20,106 nt of DNA from Candidatus Bipolaricaulota bacterium (GCA_030612485.1 JAUWNS010000021.1:1-20106); one strand, 5' to 3'. Positions 1 through 8,292 are shown, counted from the first letter of the stretch. Made by a program: numbers and translations. The notes: generated from the letters alone by a model not told the origin.

Positions 1-615
1 GGCGAGAAGACGATCAGCATTCCGATGAGTGCCCGCTTTCCGATCCTCGTTCGAGGGACGGACCTATCCTATTCCCTATTCGCTGCGGTCCTCTTTGCTA
101 TCGTCATCTACTTTGTCTTGTGGCATACGACCATGGGGTACGAGGTCCGTGCCTCCGGATTGAATCCAGCAGCAGCACGTTACGGTGGGATAAAGAGTAA
201 GCGGACGATGCTCATGAGCTTCATCCTCGGAGGGTTGGCTGCGGGGCTCGCTGGTGCGACGGTAGTGATGGGAAACCCTCCCACATACGCGGTTATCAGT
301 GGTCTTCCGCAGCTTATGAACGTTGGCTTCGACGGCATGGCGGTCGCCATGGTCGGACGGAACCACCCGATCGGGATCATCGTCGCGGCGCTCTTCTTTG
401 GCGGGCTGACGGCTGGCGGACGTGTGATGCAGTTCTACGGGTCAAACCCGGTTCCGTTGGAGATGGTTCGCATCGTGATGGGAGCGATTGTCCTTGCTAT
501 GTCCATCCCCGAGCTCTTTCGCATCTTCCCTGCGATCAAGAAACAGGGAACGGAGTTGTGCGGTCTGCTACGGCGATTGACGAGCCGCGTCTCTAACGAG
601 GAGGGATCTGCATGA
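1..615 (+). CDS. BMP/nucleoside-type ABC transporter permease (partial, 5' end outside window)
   Basis: The reading frame is open to the first base of the window; the ATG at 25 is internal and the residues before it (GEKTISIP) continue the protein. The visible part has several hydrophobic membrane segments and the cytoplasmic coupling loop YEVRASGLNPAAARYGGI, typical of the branched-chain/simple-sugar permease family, here of the YufP/NupP type. Such permeases form half of the membrane channel of importers for nucleosides or similar solutes whose lipoprotein belongs to the BMP family. The stop codon overlaps the next permease start as ATGA (612-615), so the two are translationally coupled. 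The ATPase and binding protein are presumably upstream, outside the window. The family call is firm; the substrate (nucleoside or other) is inferred from family only. Confidence 0.88.
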   Translation, partial: GEKTISIPMSARFPILVRGTDLSYSLFAAVLFAIVIYFVLWHTTMGYEVRASGLNPAAARYGGIKSKRTMLMSFILGGLAAGLAGATVVMGNPPTYAVISGLPQLMNVGFDGMAVAMVGRNHPIGIIVAALFFGGLTAGGRVMQFYGSNPVPLEMVRIVMGAIVLAMSIPELFRIFPAIKKQGTELCGLLRRLTSRVSNEEGSA

Positions 616-1505
616 GCTGGAACGACATTCTCAGCCTGCTTCGTATCTCGCTTCATGCCATGGTTCCCATCACCCTGACCGCTGTGGGTGAGATCATCGG
701 GGAGACGGCCGGACTGTTCAATATCGGTCTGGAAGGAGCCCTGTTGTTGAGTGCGTTTGCCGGGGCAATCGGAGCGGAGTTCGGTGGCCCCCTGTTTGGG
801 TTGTTCGTTGGAATGGTGGTCGGTTCCGGCCTTGGTCTCCTCTTCTCGGTGATCAACACCTACTGGAAGGGGACCCAAATGATCACCGGGATCGGAATCA
901 ACCTGTTTGCGGTGGGGATCGTCGCCTTCGGTCTGATCAAGCTTGGCGCACCGGGATTCCACGACGTTCCCAAGGCGGCCGAACTGGCGAAGCTCCAAAC
1001 ACCGATCGGAGCCATCAGCCCGATGATCTTTGTCGCTCTTATAGTGCCGTTTATCGCGTATTGGTTCCTCAAACGGACGCGGGCCGGACTGATCCTGAGG
1101 GCGGTCGGCGAGGCTCCGGAGGCGGCGGACGTCGCCGGGATCAATATCAACCTTGTCCGTCTGTTGGCGACGACCTTTGGTGGCGCCCTTGCCGGCCTTG
1201 GAGGGGCGTACATGAGCGTCTGCTGGATCGGATCGGTGACCAAGGACATCTCTGCTGGGAGAGGGTTTATCGCCCTGGCAACGGTCGTCTTCAGTGGGTT
1301 GAATCCCCTCCTCGCGCTCCTCGGTGGGTTCATCTTCGGTTTCTTCCAGAGCCTGGCAACGTGGATCAAGACACTCCCGTCCAAGCCGATTCCCTGGCAG
1401 TTTGTCGAGATGCTCCCCTACATCGTGACCCTTCTGGTGGTCTCGGGAGTGATCGGACGGGTGCGTTTTCCAAAAGCGCTCGGCCAGCCGTATAAGCGGG
1501 AGTAA
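612..1505 (+). CDS. BMP/nucleoside-type ABC transporter permease, second subunit
   Basis: A 297-residue polytopic membrane protein of the YufQ/NupQ type, the usual partner of the permease before it. The N-terminal half contains GEIIGETAGLFNIGLEGALL, the hallmark E-x-(A/S)-G-x-x-N-I-G-x-E-G segment of this family. A cytoplasmic loop near residues 157-175 (LRAVGEAPEAADVAGI) contacts the ATPase. It starts inside the stop of the upstream gene (ATGA), with a Shine-Dalgarno-like GAGGAGGG just before it. It is the last gene of this operon: a new promoter lies about 20 bases after its stop. No clear terminator follows. Substrate specificity cannot be read from the permease. Confidence 0.9.
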   Translation: MSWNDILSLLRISLHAMVPITLTAVGEIIGETAGLFNIGLEGALLLSAFAGAIGAEFGGPLFGLFVGMVVGSGLGLLFSVINTYWKGTQMITGIGINLFAVGIVAFGLIKLGAPGFHDVPKAAELAKLQTPIGAISPMIFVALIVPFIAYWFLKRTRAGLILRAVGEAPEAADVAGININLVRLLATTFGGALAGLGGAYMSVCWIGSVTKDISAGRGFIALATVVFSGLNPLLALLGGFIFGFFQSLATWIKTLPSKPIPWQFVEMLPYIVTLLVVSGVIGRVRFPKALGQPYKRE

Positions 1506-1521
1506 ACAGGGCCTGACAGAG

Positions 1522-1550
1522 TTGACTTGTCGTTCGATAGAACCTATGAT
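1522..1550 (+). promoter_or_regulatory. Sigma-70-like promoter of the Phn-type importer operon
   Basis: TTGACT at 1522-1527 and TATGAT at 1545-1550 are separated by exactly 17 bases, each matching the consensus in five of six positions. Transcription would start near 1557 and leave an untranslated leader of about 95 bases before the ATG at 1654. I see no recognisable riboswitch in that leader. Confidence 0.65.
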
Positions 1551-1653
1551 AGAGGTGTAAGCAACAAAGCTGGGGGTGTGGTATCACGAGAGACGAAGAA
1601 GAGCGATTATCGCGTCCCCGGAGGGCGTTTCCAAACCTATAGGAGGTGGCAGG

Positions 1654-2661
1654 ATGCGTAGGATTATGGTTTTGGCCTTAGCGGTCATTTTGGCTCTAGG
1701 GGTATTGGGTTTTGCACAGGAATTGGGAACACGGGGCAACCCGATTGTTTGGGTTTTCCCGCCATCCACAAGTCCAGGTGTCATCGAGACAATCGCCACA
1801 AGTATTGCGGCCGACATCAGTGTGGCCACAGGTTTGTTTATCGAAGTCAGCGTCATGCCCGACTATGCCGCTCTAATCGAAGCATTCAAAGCCGCCGACG
1901 GCAACCTGATGGGTGTTCCGACGACGGATCAGTATGCACGCATTTCGGTGGAAACGAACTTCGAGACCACGCCTCGCCTGGCTGCTTCGCGTTACGGGTT
2001 CAACTACTATTACTCCAGCATTTATGCGTGGCGTGATTCCGGTATTAACTCGATCGCCGATCTCGAAGGAAAAACGTGGATCTACAACGACGAAGGCTCC
2101 ACATCCGGCTACATTCTCCCGAATATGCTGTTCGAGCAGTTGGGACTCTCGTTCGCCGGTGTCGTGAAGACGGGTGGACACACCAACTCCATCACCGCAC
2201 TCCTCGATAAGCAGGGAGACTTCTGCACGTCCTATGGCTCCCCGCCGGTCCCGCCGTCTGGTTGGGAAGGCCCGAGCTGGGATTATGGTATGGACCCGGA
2301 AATGTGGCTATTTGATCGCTACAACAACAAGCTCTATGGCGACGGCTTCTACGGGTATTGCGTTGATGTTCGAGGCGCTGCTGCGAAGACAGAACTCTAT
2401 GGCACGCTCGACTTCATCGTCCAGAACATCGCTGTTGTCGGAACCGTCGGCCCTGTGCCGAACGACTGCATCGCGTTCTGCCCGAATTTCCCGGAGGCGA
2501 CAGCAGACATTCTCGTGGACGCCATTACCGCCCACATCGCTACGGATGAAGGCGCGGCCCTTTGGGGCGACCCTGAGTTCTACGAGTGGACTGACGTTAC
2601 TCCGATCAATGATTCCTACTACGTGAACTACCGTTCGCTGGTCGGATTAGCGAACCCGTAA
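1654..2661 (+). CDS. PhnD-like ABC transporter periplasmic substrate-binding protein
   Basis: A 335-residue secreted binding protein of the PhnD/SsuA/transferrin-like fold. The start at 1654 is chosen because AGGAGGT (1641-1647) sits 6 bases upstream and it opens directly into a signal peptide (MRRIMVLALAVILALGVLGF, then AQ). There is no lipobox cysteine. Residues about 30-70 (NPIVWVFPPSTSP, then a helix and SVMPDYAALIEAF) match the first lobe of PhnD proteins; the DLEGKTWIYNDEGSTSGYILP stretch (near 145) is the typical anion-site loop of the family. It is followed by an ATPase and two permeases, so it delivers the ligand to that importer. Substrate could be phosphonate, phosphite, phosphate ester or another small anion. 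No catabolic genes for these are nearby, so the substrate is open. Confidence 0.87.
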   Translation: MRRIMVLALAVILALGVLGFAQELGTRGNPIVWVFPPSTSPGVIETIATSIAADISVATGLFIEVSVMPDYAALIEAFKAADGNLMGVPTTDQYARISVETNFETTPRLAASRYGFNYYYSSIYAWRDSGINSIADLEGKTWIYNDEGSTSGYILPNMLFEQLGLSFAGVVKTGGHTNSITALLDKQGDFCTSYGSPPVPPSGWEGPSWDYGMDPEMWLFDRYNNKLYGDGFYGYCVDVRGAAAKTELYGTLDFIVQNIAVVGTVGPVPNDCIAFCPNFPEATADILVDAITAHIATDEGAALWGDPEFYEWTDVTPINDSYYVNYRSLVGLANP

Positions 2662-2687
2662 TAGCATCTGAAAGCACAAATCATGTT

Positions 2688-2711
2688 GCGGGGAGGCTTC
2701 AGTCTCCCCGC
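2688..2711 (+). promoter_or_regulatory. Hairpin between binding-protein and ATPase genes
   Basis: GCGGGGAG (2688-2695) and CTCCCCGC (2704-2711) form a perfect 8-bp GC-rich stem with an 8-base loop. No T run follows, so it is not a standard terminator. Its position between a binding-protein gene and its ATPase gene fits an mRNA-stabilising or processing element that lets the binding protein be made in excess. The next gene has no clear Shine-Dalgarno close to its ATG; the only GGGGAGG lies inside this stem. Confidence 0.55.
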
Positions 2712-2723
2712 TACCTTACCTCC

Positions 2724-3497
2724 ATGAGCCAGCCATATCTAAGATTTGAGAATCTAACGAAGGTTTATGAAAGAGGCCAAGTCGTTGCCTTGAAAAACGT
2801 CTCTTTTTCCGTGGAGAAAGGTGAATTCCTGGTCATCATCGGGCTGTCCGGATCGGGAAAATCCACGTTACTACGGTGTATCAACCGCCTCATCGAGCCT
2901 TCTGCCGGCCGGATTTTCGTTGATGGGGTTGACGTAACCGAGCTTTCCAGCGCTCGAATGCGGCGCGTACGAAGGAAGATCGGGATGATTTTCCAGCATT
3001 TCAACCTCATCAAGCGCTCAACCGTGCTGACAAACACATTGTCTGGGCGATTGGGATACATGCCCGTGTGGCGCTCCCTGCTCGGACTGTTCACAAGAGC
3101 GGACAGAAGACTGGCTATCCAGAATCTGGCCCGCGTAGGATTGGAAGACAAAGCCTATGCACGAGCCGACGAATTGTCGGGCGGTCAGCAACAACGTGTG
3201 GGCATTGCCCGCGCCTTGATGCAGAACCCCGATCTTCTGCTTACCGATGAGCCAGTTTCCGCCCTTGATCCCGCCACATCCCACTCTGTCATGCAGTATT
3301 TGGAGCAGATGAATCAAGAAGACGGGGTGACAGTATTGGCAAGCCTACACTTCTTGTCGCTGGCTCGTCGTTATGGCACGCGGATCATCGCTTTGAAAGG
3401 TGGCGAATTGATGTTTGATGGATCTCCTTCCGAAGTTGATGACGCGAAGTTCAAGGAGATCTATGGAGATGAGGCCGAGGAAGTCGAGGTTCGGTAG
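2724..3497 (+). CDS. PhnC-like ABC transporter ATP-binding protein
   Basis: A 257-residue ABC ATPase with all catalytic motifs: Walker A GLSGSGKST (residues 40-48), Q-loop Gln91, signature LSGGQQQR (151-158), Walker B LLLTDE (171-176) and the H-loop His209 in ASLHF. Length and sequence, including the FQHFNLIKRSTVLTNTLSGRLGY segment between the Q-loop and the signature, match PhnC. It energises import through the two permeases that follow. It lies 62 bases after the binding-protein gene and 6 bases before the first permease. The ATG at 2724 has no strong ribosome-binding site next to it, yet the protein start (MSQPYLRFENLTKVY) aligns well with the family, so I keep it. Confidence 0.92.
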   Translation: MSQPYLRFENLTKVYERGQVVALKNVSFSVEKGEFLVIIGLSGSGKSTLLRCINRLIEPSAGRIFVDGVDVTELSSARMRRVRRKIGMIFQHFNLIKRSTVLTNTLSGRLGYMPVWRSLLGLFTRADRRLAIQNLARVGLEDKAYARADELSGGQQQRVGIARALMQNPDLLLTDEPVSALDPATSHSVMQYLEQMNQEDGVTVLASLHFLSLARRYGTRIIALKGGELMFDGSPSEVDDAKFKEIYGDEAEEVEVR

Positions 3498-3503
3498 TCA
3501 CTC

Positions 3504-4850
3504 ATGAGTGCCAAGGATTTAGGCGATCGTTCGCAGTCTGTTCCATCGTTCCGCAGTCTATGGAAGCGTTTCTTAGGCTTCATGATGGATTGGGCCATCT
3601 TATACTACTTCCTTCACGCTTCCATGTATCTCTATCTCGTGTTTTGGGGAAGTCAAACCATTGCTGGATGGAACTACTACAAGAACGACGCGTATACTGC
3701 TTTCTTCAACCCTCTTCGGCTGCATTCATGGATGTGGTGGCCCATTCTTGGAGGAACGTTGCTGTTTGTCGTGCTTCTTCGCAGCTTCGGTCGAACCTTG
3801 GGGCAACGAGCGTTCGGATTTTCACTACAAGGATATGAACACGGTTCAGCTCGCGCAGTTCAGCGCTTGACAAGAGTCATTGTGTTTCCAATTTCAGTAC
3901 TCTTCTCGCCCTTTCAGTTGCTTGCCTCTGCCTTTCGCAAGCGACCGCCCAGGAGAGGGCTCTTGCACGATTATGCGTCCAATTCATCCATTCGAACCTA
4001 CATTCATCCCTCAGGTCTTCCCCGGAAACGTATCTGGTTTACCCAATGGGGATGGATTGCCATTGCACTACTTGCTCTAACGATATTCCTTGGCTGGGTC
4101 ATCATTGATGCGAATATCGGGGTGTTGATCAGCAGAACTGATGAAGCGCGCAGGGTGTTCTTGGATATCGCCACCCCGGATTTCTCACACTTCACGGTTC
4201 CGGATCCCGTATTCTACCAACGGGCCTACCCGCAGATGTTCTCCATCGTCAATCTGATGGTCCTGACAGTCCTCATGGCATTAGCCGCCACCTTGATCGG
4301 CGCGCTCTTTGCTTTCCCGCTCAGCTTCCTCGGGGCGCGGAATCTGATGTGCCAGAATCGCACGGGGTGGATTGTCTACTCGGTCATTCGCGGGTTCTTC
4401 AACCTGTTCCGCTCCATTGAAACGTTGATTTGGGTCGTGGTTTTTGCCGTCTGGATCGGCTATGGAAATCCTTTCGCTGGAGTTATGGCTCTTGTCATCC
4501 ATACCATTGCCGCTCTCGGGAAGCTGTACTCTGAGCAGGTGGAATCGATCGACTCTGGCCCAATTGAAGCCATCCTGGCTACCGGAGGTTCGCGACTCCA
4601 GATTATCCGCTACGGCGTCATCCCGCAGATCATCCCTTCGTTCTTGGCGTTTACCCTCTATCGATGGGACATCAACGTTCGGATGGCCACCATCATTGCC
4701 CTGGTCGGCGGGGGGGGAATCGGAGATCTGTTGTTCTACTACAGAAACCAAGGCGATTGGTCTCAGGTAGGTGCCGTGGTGTTGGCAATGATTGCCGTCG
4801 TATGGACGCTTGACTACATCAGTGGTCGAGTTAGAGAGAGGATTGCATAA
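3504..4850 (+). CDS. PhnE-like ABC permease with N-terminal RDD-like membrane domain
   Basis: A 448-residue protein, far longer than an ordinary PhnE (about 260-290 residues). Roughly residues 15-165 look like an RDD-family domain: an Arg-Phe-x3-Met-Met-Asp entry (KRFLGFMMDWAIL), then GRTLGQRAFGFSL, and a closing RGLLHDYASNSSI like the T-L-H-D end of RDD proteins. Residues about 180-448 are the PhnE permease, with the coupling loop EAILATGGSRLQIIRYGVIP and the motif YRWDINVRMATIIALVGGGG. It would form a heterodimeric channel with the next permease and be driven by the PhnC-like ATPase. It overlaps the next gene by one base (TAATG at 4848-4852). A run of eight G (4710-4717) lies in the glycine-rich motif. 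The permease call is firm; the RDD call rests on motif pattern only. Confidence 0.86.
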   Translation: MSAKDLGDRSQSVPSFRSLWKRFLGFMMDWAILYYFLHASMYLYLVFWGSQTIAGWNYYKNDAYTAFFNPLRLHSWMWWPILGGTLLFVVLLRSFGRTLGQRAFGFSLQGYEHGSARAVQRLTRVIVFPISVLFSPFQLLASAFRKRPPRRGLLHDYASNSSIRTYIHPSGLPRKRIWFTQWGWIAIALLALTIFLGWVIIDANIGVLISRTDEARRVFLDIATPDFSHFTVPDPVFYQRAYPQMFSIVNLMVLTVLMALAATLIGALFAFPLSFLGARNLMCQNRTGWIVYSVIRGFFNLFRSIETLIWVVVFAVWIGYGNPFAGVMALVIHTIAALGKLYSEQVESIDSGPIEAILATGGSRLQIIRYGVIPQIIPSFLAFTLYRWDINVRMATIIALVGGGGIGDLLFYYRNQGDWSQVGAVVLAMIAVVWTLDYISGRVRERIA

Positions 4851-6148
4851 TGCGAAGCCCTGCAGACGACTTCCAATATCAGCCACCCAGCCTGCTCTCC
4901 GGAAGAGGTATCAGTGAAGCCCTAGGCATGTTGCGCAAGAGATTGGCTGAACGGCTGTCCCCGTTCTTTCTGGATCTCGTTCTCGTTGCGTTTCTCTGGG
5001 TACTCATCACCTATGGCGTCAGTTGGATCGTCTGGAAGGAAGTGCATTACTCCCTCGTTCCGATTTGGGTGTTCGTCATCGGGATCCTTGAAACTGTCGC
5101 CCTCTGGGAGTCCTTCGGACAGTCCCTGGGCTACCGTGTAGCACGAAAGACTTTGTTGGGAGAGTCAAGGACCAAACCAACGCTTCGTCAACGGATCGTG
5201 TACTACCTGCTTTTTCACATTTCGGTCTTCCCGATCATTGCACTGGCTTGGAAGCACCCCTTGCATGAGAGAATCTCGGGCCTTTCAGTCGCTCATGACG
5301 TCCGGGGAGGCGAGAAACCGGCACCCTGGTATCGGACGAGCTCCGGAATCTTGGTGGCTTTGTTGGTGGTAACGATCCTTGTTACCACCTTCTCAGTCAC
5401 CATCGAAAGCGATACGTGGAGGAGATTCCTGGCGAATCCAAGCAAGGCGGGCCGTATCTTCAGAGCGATGCTCTCACCAGATTTCGATTTCTGGCGAGAT
5501 GCGGTGTTCAAACTCATCGAGACTATTTACATGGCCATTATGGCTACATTGATCGGTGTTCTGGTTGCCGCACCGTTAAGTTTCTTCGCGGCACGAAACC
5601 TAACACGAACCCCAATCGCCCGCCTTTTCTACACGCTCATTCGGGGTGTTCTCAGCTTCTTCCGATCTATTGAGCCGATCGTGTGGGCGATCGTATTCCT
5701 CGTATGGGTCGGTCCTGGACGCAATCCCTTTGCCGGGTTCCTTGCGCTACTCATTCATTCAATTGCGGATTTAACTAAGTTGTATTCTGAGCGCTTGGAA
5801 TCAATCGAAACGGGTCCTGTTGAAGCCATCACCGCTACGGGAGGGAGCTGGTTAGATGTGCTTCGCTACGCCGTGATCCCTCAAATTATCAATCCCTACA
5901 TTTCGTTCTCGCTTTACCGATGGGACATCAACATTCGCATGTCAACAATCGTGGGATTGGTAGGTGGTGGTGGAATCGGACAGCTCTTGCTGCTCCTGCT
6001 GCGCGCACAAAGATTCAGCCAGGCAGCGGTTTGCGTATATCTTATCGCTTTGCTAGTTTGGGGAATCGATACGTTATCCAGCAGGCTTCGGAGATATTAC
6101 GAACATGGCCGCATCATCCAGAAGGAAGTTATTGAAGAGTCAGCTTAG
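4850..6148 (+). CDS. PhnE-like ABC permease, second copy, with degenerate RDD-like N-terminus
   Basis: A 432-residue paralogue of the preceding permease with the same two-part layout. Residues about 20-155 keep RDD traces (RLSPFFLDLVLVAFLW, ESFGQSLGYRVARKTL, PLHERISGLSV) but are less canonical. Residues about 165-432 form the permease, with the coupling loop EAITATGGSWLDVLRYAVIP and YRWDINIRMSTIVGLVGGGG. Start and preceding stop share one base, so the pair is translationally coupled. The protein ends at a TAG (6146-6148). The frame behind this TAG stays open and continues with another PhnE C-terminus (next entry). Function: second channel subunit of the Phn-type importer. Confidence 0.86.
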   Translation: MRSPADDFQYQPPSLLSGRGISEALGMLRKRLAERLSPFFLDLVLVAFLWVLITYGVSWIVWKEVHYSLVPIWVFVIGILETVALWESFGQSLGYRVARKTLLGESRTKPTLRQRIVYYLLFHISVFPIIALAWKHPLHERISGLSVAHDVRGGEKPAPWYRTSSGILVALLVVTILVTTFSVTIESDTWRRFLANPSKAGRIFRAMLSPDFDFWRDAVFKLIETIYMAIMATLIGVLVAAPLSFFAARNLTRTPIARLFYTLIRGVLSFFRSIEPIVWAIVFLVWVGPGRNPFAGFLALLIHSIADLTKLYSERLESIETGPVEAITATGGSWLDVLRYAVIPQIINPYISFSLYRWDINIRMSTIVGLVGGGGIGQLLLLLLRAQRFSQAAVCVYLIALLVWGIDTLSSRLRRYYEHGRIIQKEVIEESA

Positions 6149-6505
6149 CTCCCGCAAGTTCTTCCATATATCGCGGATGTCCATCCCGAACGCCTGGAGT
6201 CGATCGATCCAGGGCCTGTTGAGGCGATTCGTTCGACGGGCGCCAACAATCTTCAAGTCATCCTCTACGGTGTCGTGCCTCAGATTATTAACCCCTATCT
6301 CTCGTTTACGATCTACCGCTGGGACATCAACGTCCGCATGGCCACGATCATCGGCCTAGTCGGAGGAGGCGGGATTGGCCAGAGGCTTCTTCAGTTGACA
6401 AGAAATTGGGTTTGGGACCAGGCCATCGTGCTTATGCTCCTGATCATGTTCGCCGTCATGGTGATGGATTACAGCTCCTCGCGACTGCGCGAACGACTCA
6501 ACTAA
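6149..6505 (+). pseudogene. C-terminal fragment of a third PhnE-like permease
   Basis: This frame, identical to that of the upstream permease and starting right after its TAG, encodes about 118 residues. From about 6188 it reads ERLESIDPGPVEAIRSTG, then a coupling loop and PQIINPYLSFTIYRWDIN, then VRMATIIGLVGGGGIGQRL, ending SSSRLRERLN. That is only the last third of a PhnE permease. The RDD part and the first membrane helices are missing, and the first dozen residues (LPQVLPYIADVHP) do not match the expected segment, so a deletion has joined sequences. The first in-frame ATG is at 6275, inside the coupling loop. It is most likely a remnant of a third gene; readthrough of the TAG or a small C-terminal protein started at 6275 are less likely alternatives. 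Confidence 0.75.
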
Positions 6506-6509
6506 CAGC

Positions 6510-6566
6510 GATTGAATGATCGTGAGATTGGGAGGTTAAATCACTCACTCGCTTAATCATTCAATC
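6510..6566. repeat. Inverted repeat behind the permease operon
   Basis: GATTGAATGAT (6510-6520) is exactly complementary to ATCATTCAATC (6556-6566), with a 35-base spacer. It lies just after the last permease stop (6505). There is no T run, and the long spacer makes a simple terminator unlikely; it may still slow or end transcription. The rest of the 225-base gap up to 6730 holds a C-rich stretch (CTCTCTGCGTACTCCGCGCC, about 6584-6603) and a possible promoter for the next operon, but no gene. Confidence 0.5.
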
Positions 6567-6669
6567 TCTCAACCCTGCTTCGCCTCTCTGCGTACTCCGC
6601 GCCTGCTTGTGCCAGTGAGGCAGATAGGTTCTCGGCGGTGAAAGCTTCTGTTTCGCAAGGAGCAAAGGT

Positions 6670-6698
6670 TTGTGCAACAGTCTGAGTTCCCTTAGTAT
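6670..6698 (+). promoter_or_regulatory. Possible promoter of the AOS-RidA-M19 operon
   Basis: TTGTGC (6670-6675) and TAGTAT (6693-6698) are 17 bases apart. The matches to sigma-70 consensus are moderate (3 of 6 and 4 of 6). The predicted start near 6705 leaves about 26 bases of leader with CCGGAGGAGG as ribosome-binding site. Only a candidate. Confidence 0.35.
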
Positions 6699-6730
6699 CT
6701 AACCATCAACCCCGGAGGAGGCCGTGAACA

Positions 6731-7909
6731 ATGGGAAAACATGAATTCATTGAACAGGCCCTGCAAAACCTGCATGAACAAGGGCTTTACAACACCATCC
6801 GTACGATCGAAAGCTCGGTCGGAGCGTGGGTGGTAGTGGAAGGGAAGCGTGTGCTCAACATGTGCTCGAACAACTACCTCGGGTTTGCCAACGACGAGCG
6901 GTTGTGCACGGCGGCGAAGAAGGCAATCGATGACTATGGTGTGGGGCCAGGCGCTGTCCGCTCGATCGCCGGGACGATGAGCCTGCATATCGAGTTAGAG
7001 GAGAAGCTAGCCGAGTTCAAGGGAACGGAATCAGCTCTCTCTGTCCAATCCGGCCTTAACACCAACCTGGCGACGATCCCCCTTCTCATGGGGAAGGAGG
7101 ATGTAATCTTCACAGATGAGCTGAATCACGCTTCGATCATCGACGGCTGTCGGCTCACCAAGGCGAAGCGCGTGATCTTCCCCCACCGCGATGTCGCTGC
7201 ACTGCGGCGGCTCCTTGAGGAGAACAAGGAGATTGAGAAGAAGCTGATCATTACCGACGGGGTCTTCTCGATGGACGGCGACCTCGCTCCGCTCCCTGGG
7301 ATCGTGGACGCGGCCGAGGAGTACGAAGCAATGGTGATGGTCGACGATGCGCACGGCGAGGGAGTACTGGGGAGCCACGGCCGGGGGATCGTCGATCACT
7401 TCGGACTGCACGGCCGGGTCGACATCGAGGCGGGGACGATGTCCAAGGCGTTCGGGGTGATGGGGGGCTACGTCGCCGGAGGCGCGGATATCGTGGAGTA
7501 CCTCCGGCAACGGGCGCGACCGTTCCTCTTCTCCTCCGCTGCTACACCTCCAGATGTCGCGGCGTGCATCGCGGCGATCGATATCCTGCAACAGACCGAC
7601 GAGCCGGTGAAGAAGCTGTGGGAGAACGCGCGTTACTTCAAGGAGAATATGGTAGCCCTCGGGTTCGACACCGGGGCGAGCGAGACCCCGATCACGCCGG
7701 TGATGCTCGGCGAGGCCAAGACGGCGTGGGACTTCTCCAAGCGGCTCTTTTCAGAAGGGGTCTTTGGTACGGCAATCGCCTTCCCTACCGTTCCCCGCGG
7801 CAAGGCCCGCATCCGGGTGATGCTCTCCGCGGCCCATTCCAAGGACGACCTCGACTTCGCACTCGAGAAGTTCGGGAAAGTAGGGAAGGAATTAGGGGTG
7901 ATCTCGTGA
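6731..7909 (+). CDS. Alpha-oxoamine synthase, glycine C-acetyltransferase (Kbl)-like
   Basis: A 392-residue PLP enzyme of the alpha-oxoamine synthase family, full length. Motifs: SNNYLGF (46-52), R-x3-GT-x3-H-x-x-LE (77-90), [11 protein letters not shown] with His133 that stacks on [12 protein letters not shown] (176-184), Asp205/His208 in [11 protein letters not shown], and PLP-binding Lys239 in TMSKAFG. A C-terminal Arg in ARIRVML is placed to bind the substrate carboxylate. It resembles the Kbl-related proteins of Thermotoga and Bacillus, which either split 2-amino-3-ketobutyrate with CoA to glycine and acetyl-CoA or condense an amino acid with an acyl-CoA. GGAGGAGG precedes the start; the gene overlaps ridA by one base (TGATG). 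No threonine dehydrogenase is adjacent, so a role in threonine breakdown is not shown. Exact substrates unknown. Confidence 0.9.
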   Translation: MGKHEFIEQALQNLHEQGLYNTIRTIESSVGAWVVVEGKRVLNMCSNNYLGFANDERLCTAAKKAIDDYGVGPGAVRSIAGTMSLHIELEEKLAEFKGTESALSVQSGLNTNLATIPLLMGKEDVIFTDELNHASIIDGCRLTKAKRVIFPHRDVAALRRLLEENKEIEKKLIITDGVFSMDGDLAPLPGIVDAAEEYEAMVMVDDAHGEGVLGSHGRGIVDHFGLHGRVDIEAGTMSKAFGVMGGYVAGGADIVEYLRQRARPFLFSSAATPPDVAACIAAIDILQQTDEPVKKLWENARYFKENMVALGFDTGASETPITPVMLGEAKTAWDFSKRLFSEGVFGTAIAFPTVPRGKARIRVMLSAAHSKDDLDFALEKFGKVGKELGVIS

Positions 7910-8292
7910 TGGCAAAGAAAGCGATCGAAACAAGCAAAGCTCCTGGCGCAGTGGGCCCTTACTCCCAGGGGATACGTGCCGGTGACCTTGTCTTCGTCTC
8001 CGGGCAGCTCCCTGCCAACGCAGAAGGGGTACTGATTATCGACGACATCGCTGCGGCAACGCGCCAGAGCCTGGAGAACGTCAATGCTGTACTGAGCGCA
8101 GCCGGGGCGCAGATGAGCGACGTGGTCAAGGCGACCGTCTTCCTCACCGATATGGGGGATTTTAGCGCGATGAACAAGGTCTACGGGGAATTCTTCTCCG
8201 ATCCATTTCCTGCTCGTGCGTGTATTGAGGTCGCTGCGCTACCGAAGGGAGCGAAGGTGGAAATAGAAGTGATCGCTTCATTACACGGATGA
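7909..8292 (+). CDS. RidA family protein (enamine/imine deaminase-like)
   Basis: A 127-residue protein of the YjgF/YER057c/UK114 family. It has GPYSQGIRAGDLVFVSGQ near residues 17-34, FLTDMGDF in the middle, and a C-terminal FPARACIEVAALPKGAKVEI containing the Arg and Glu of the trimer-interface active site. Active RidA enzymes hydrolyse reactive enamine/imine intermediates released by PLP enzymes. Its place between a PLP enzyme and a peptidase, overlapping both (one base upstream, ATGA downstream), suggests that it detoxifies or finishes a product of this pathway. Family call is firm. The exact job is inferred from context. Confidence 0.92.
   Translation: MAKKAIETSKAPGAVGPYSQGIRAGDLVFVSGQLPANAEGVLIIDDIAAATRQSLENVNAVLSAAGAQMSDVVKATVFLTDMGDFSAMNKVYGEFFSDPFPARACIEVAALPKGAKVEIEVIASLHG

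Noticed and set aside
435..998. 187-residue minus-strand open frame
   Set aside because: Antisense to both BMP-type permeases, which are clearly the coding frames.
4710..4717. Run of eight G in the first PhnE gene as a phase-variation switch
   Set aside because: It encodes the conserved glycine-rich motif and the frame is intact; one homopolymer is no evidence for switching.
4281..4886. 201-residue minus-strand open frame
   Set aside because: Antisense to the first PhnE-like permease; polar, low-quality sequence without start signals.
7564..8292. A longer RidA protein starting at 7564
   Set aside because: The extra N-terminal part is the out-of-frame reading of the Kbl-like gene; RidA proteins start near ATG 7909, which overlaps the upstream stop.
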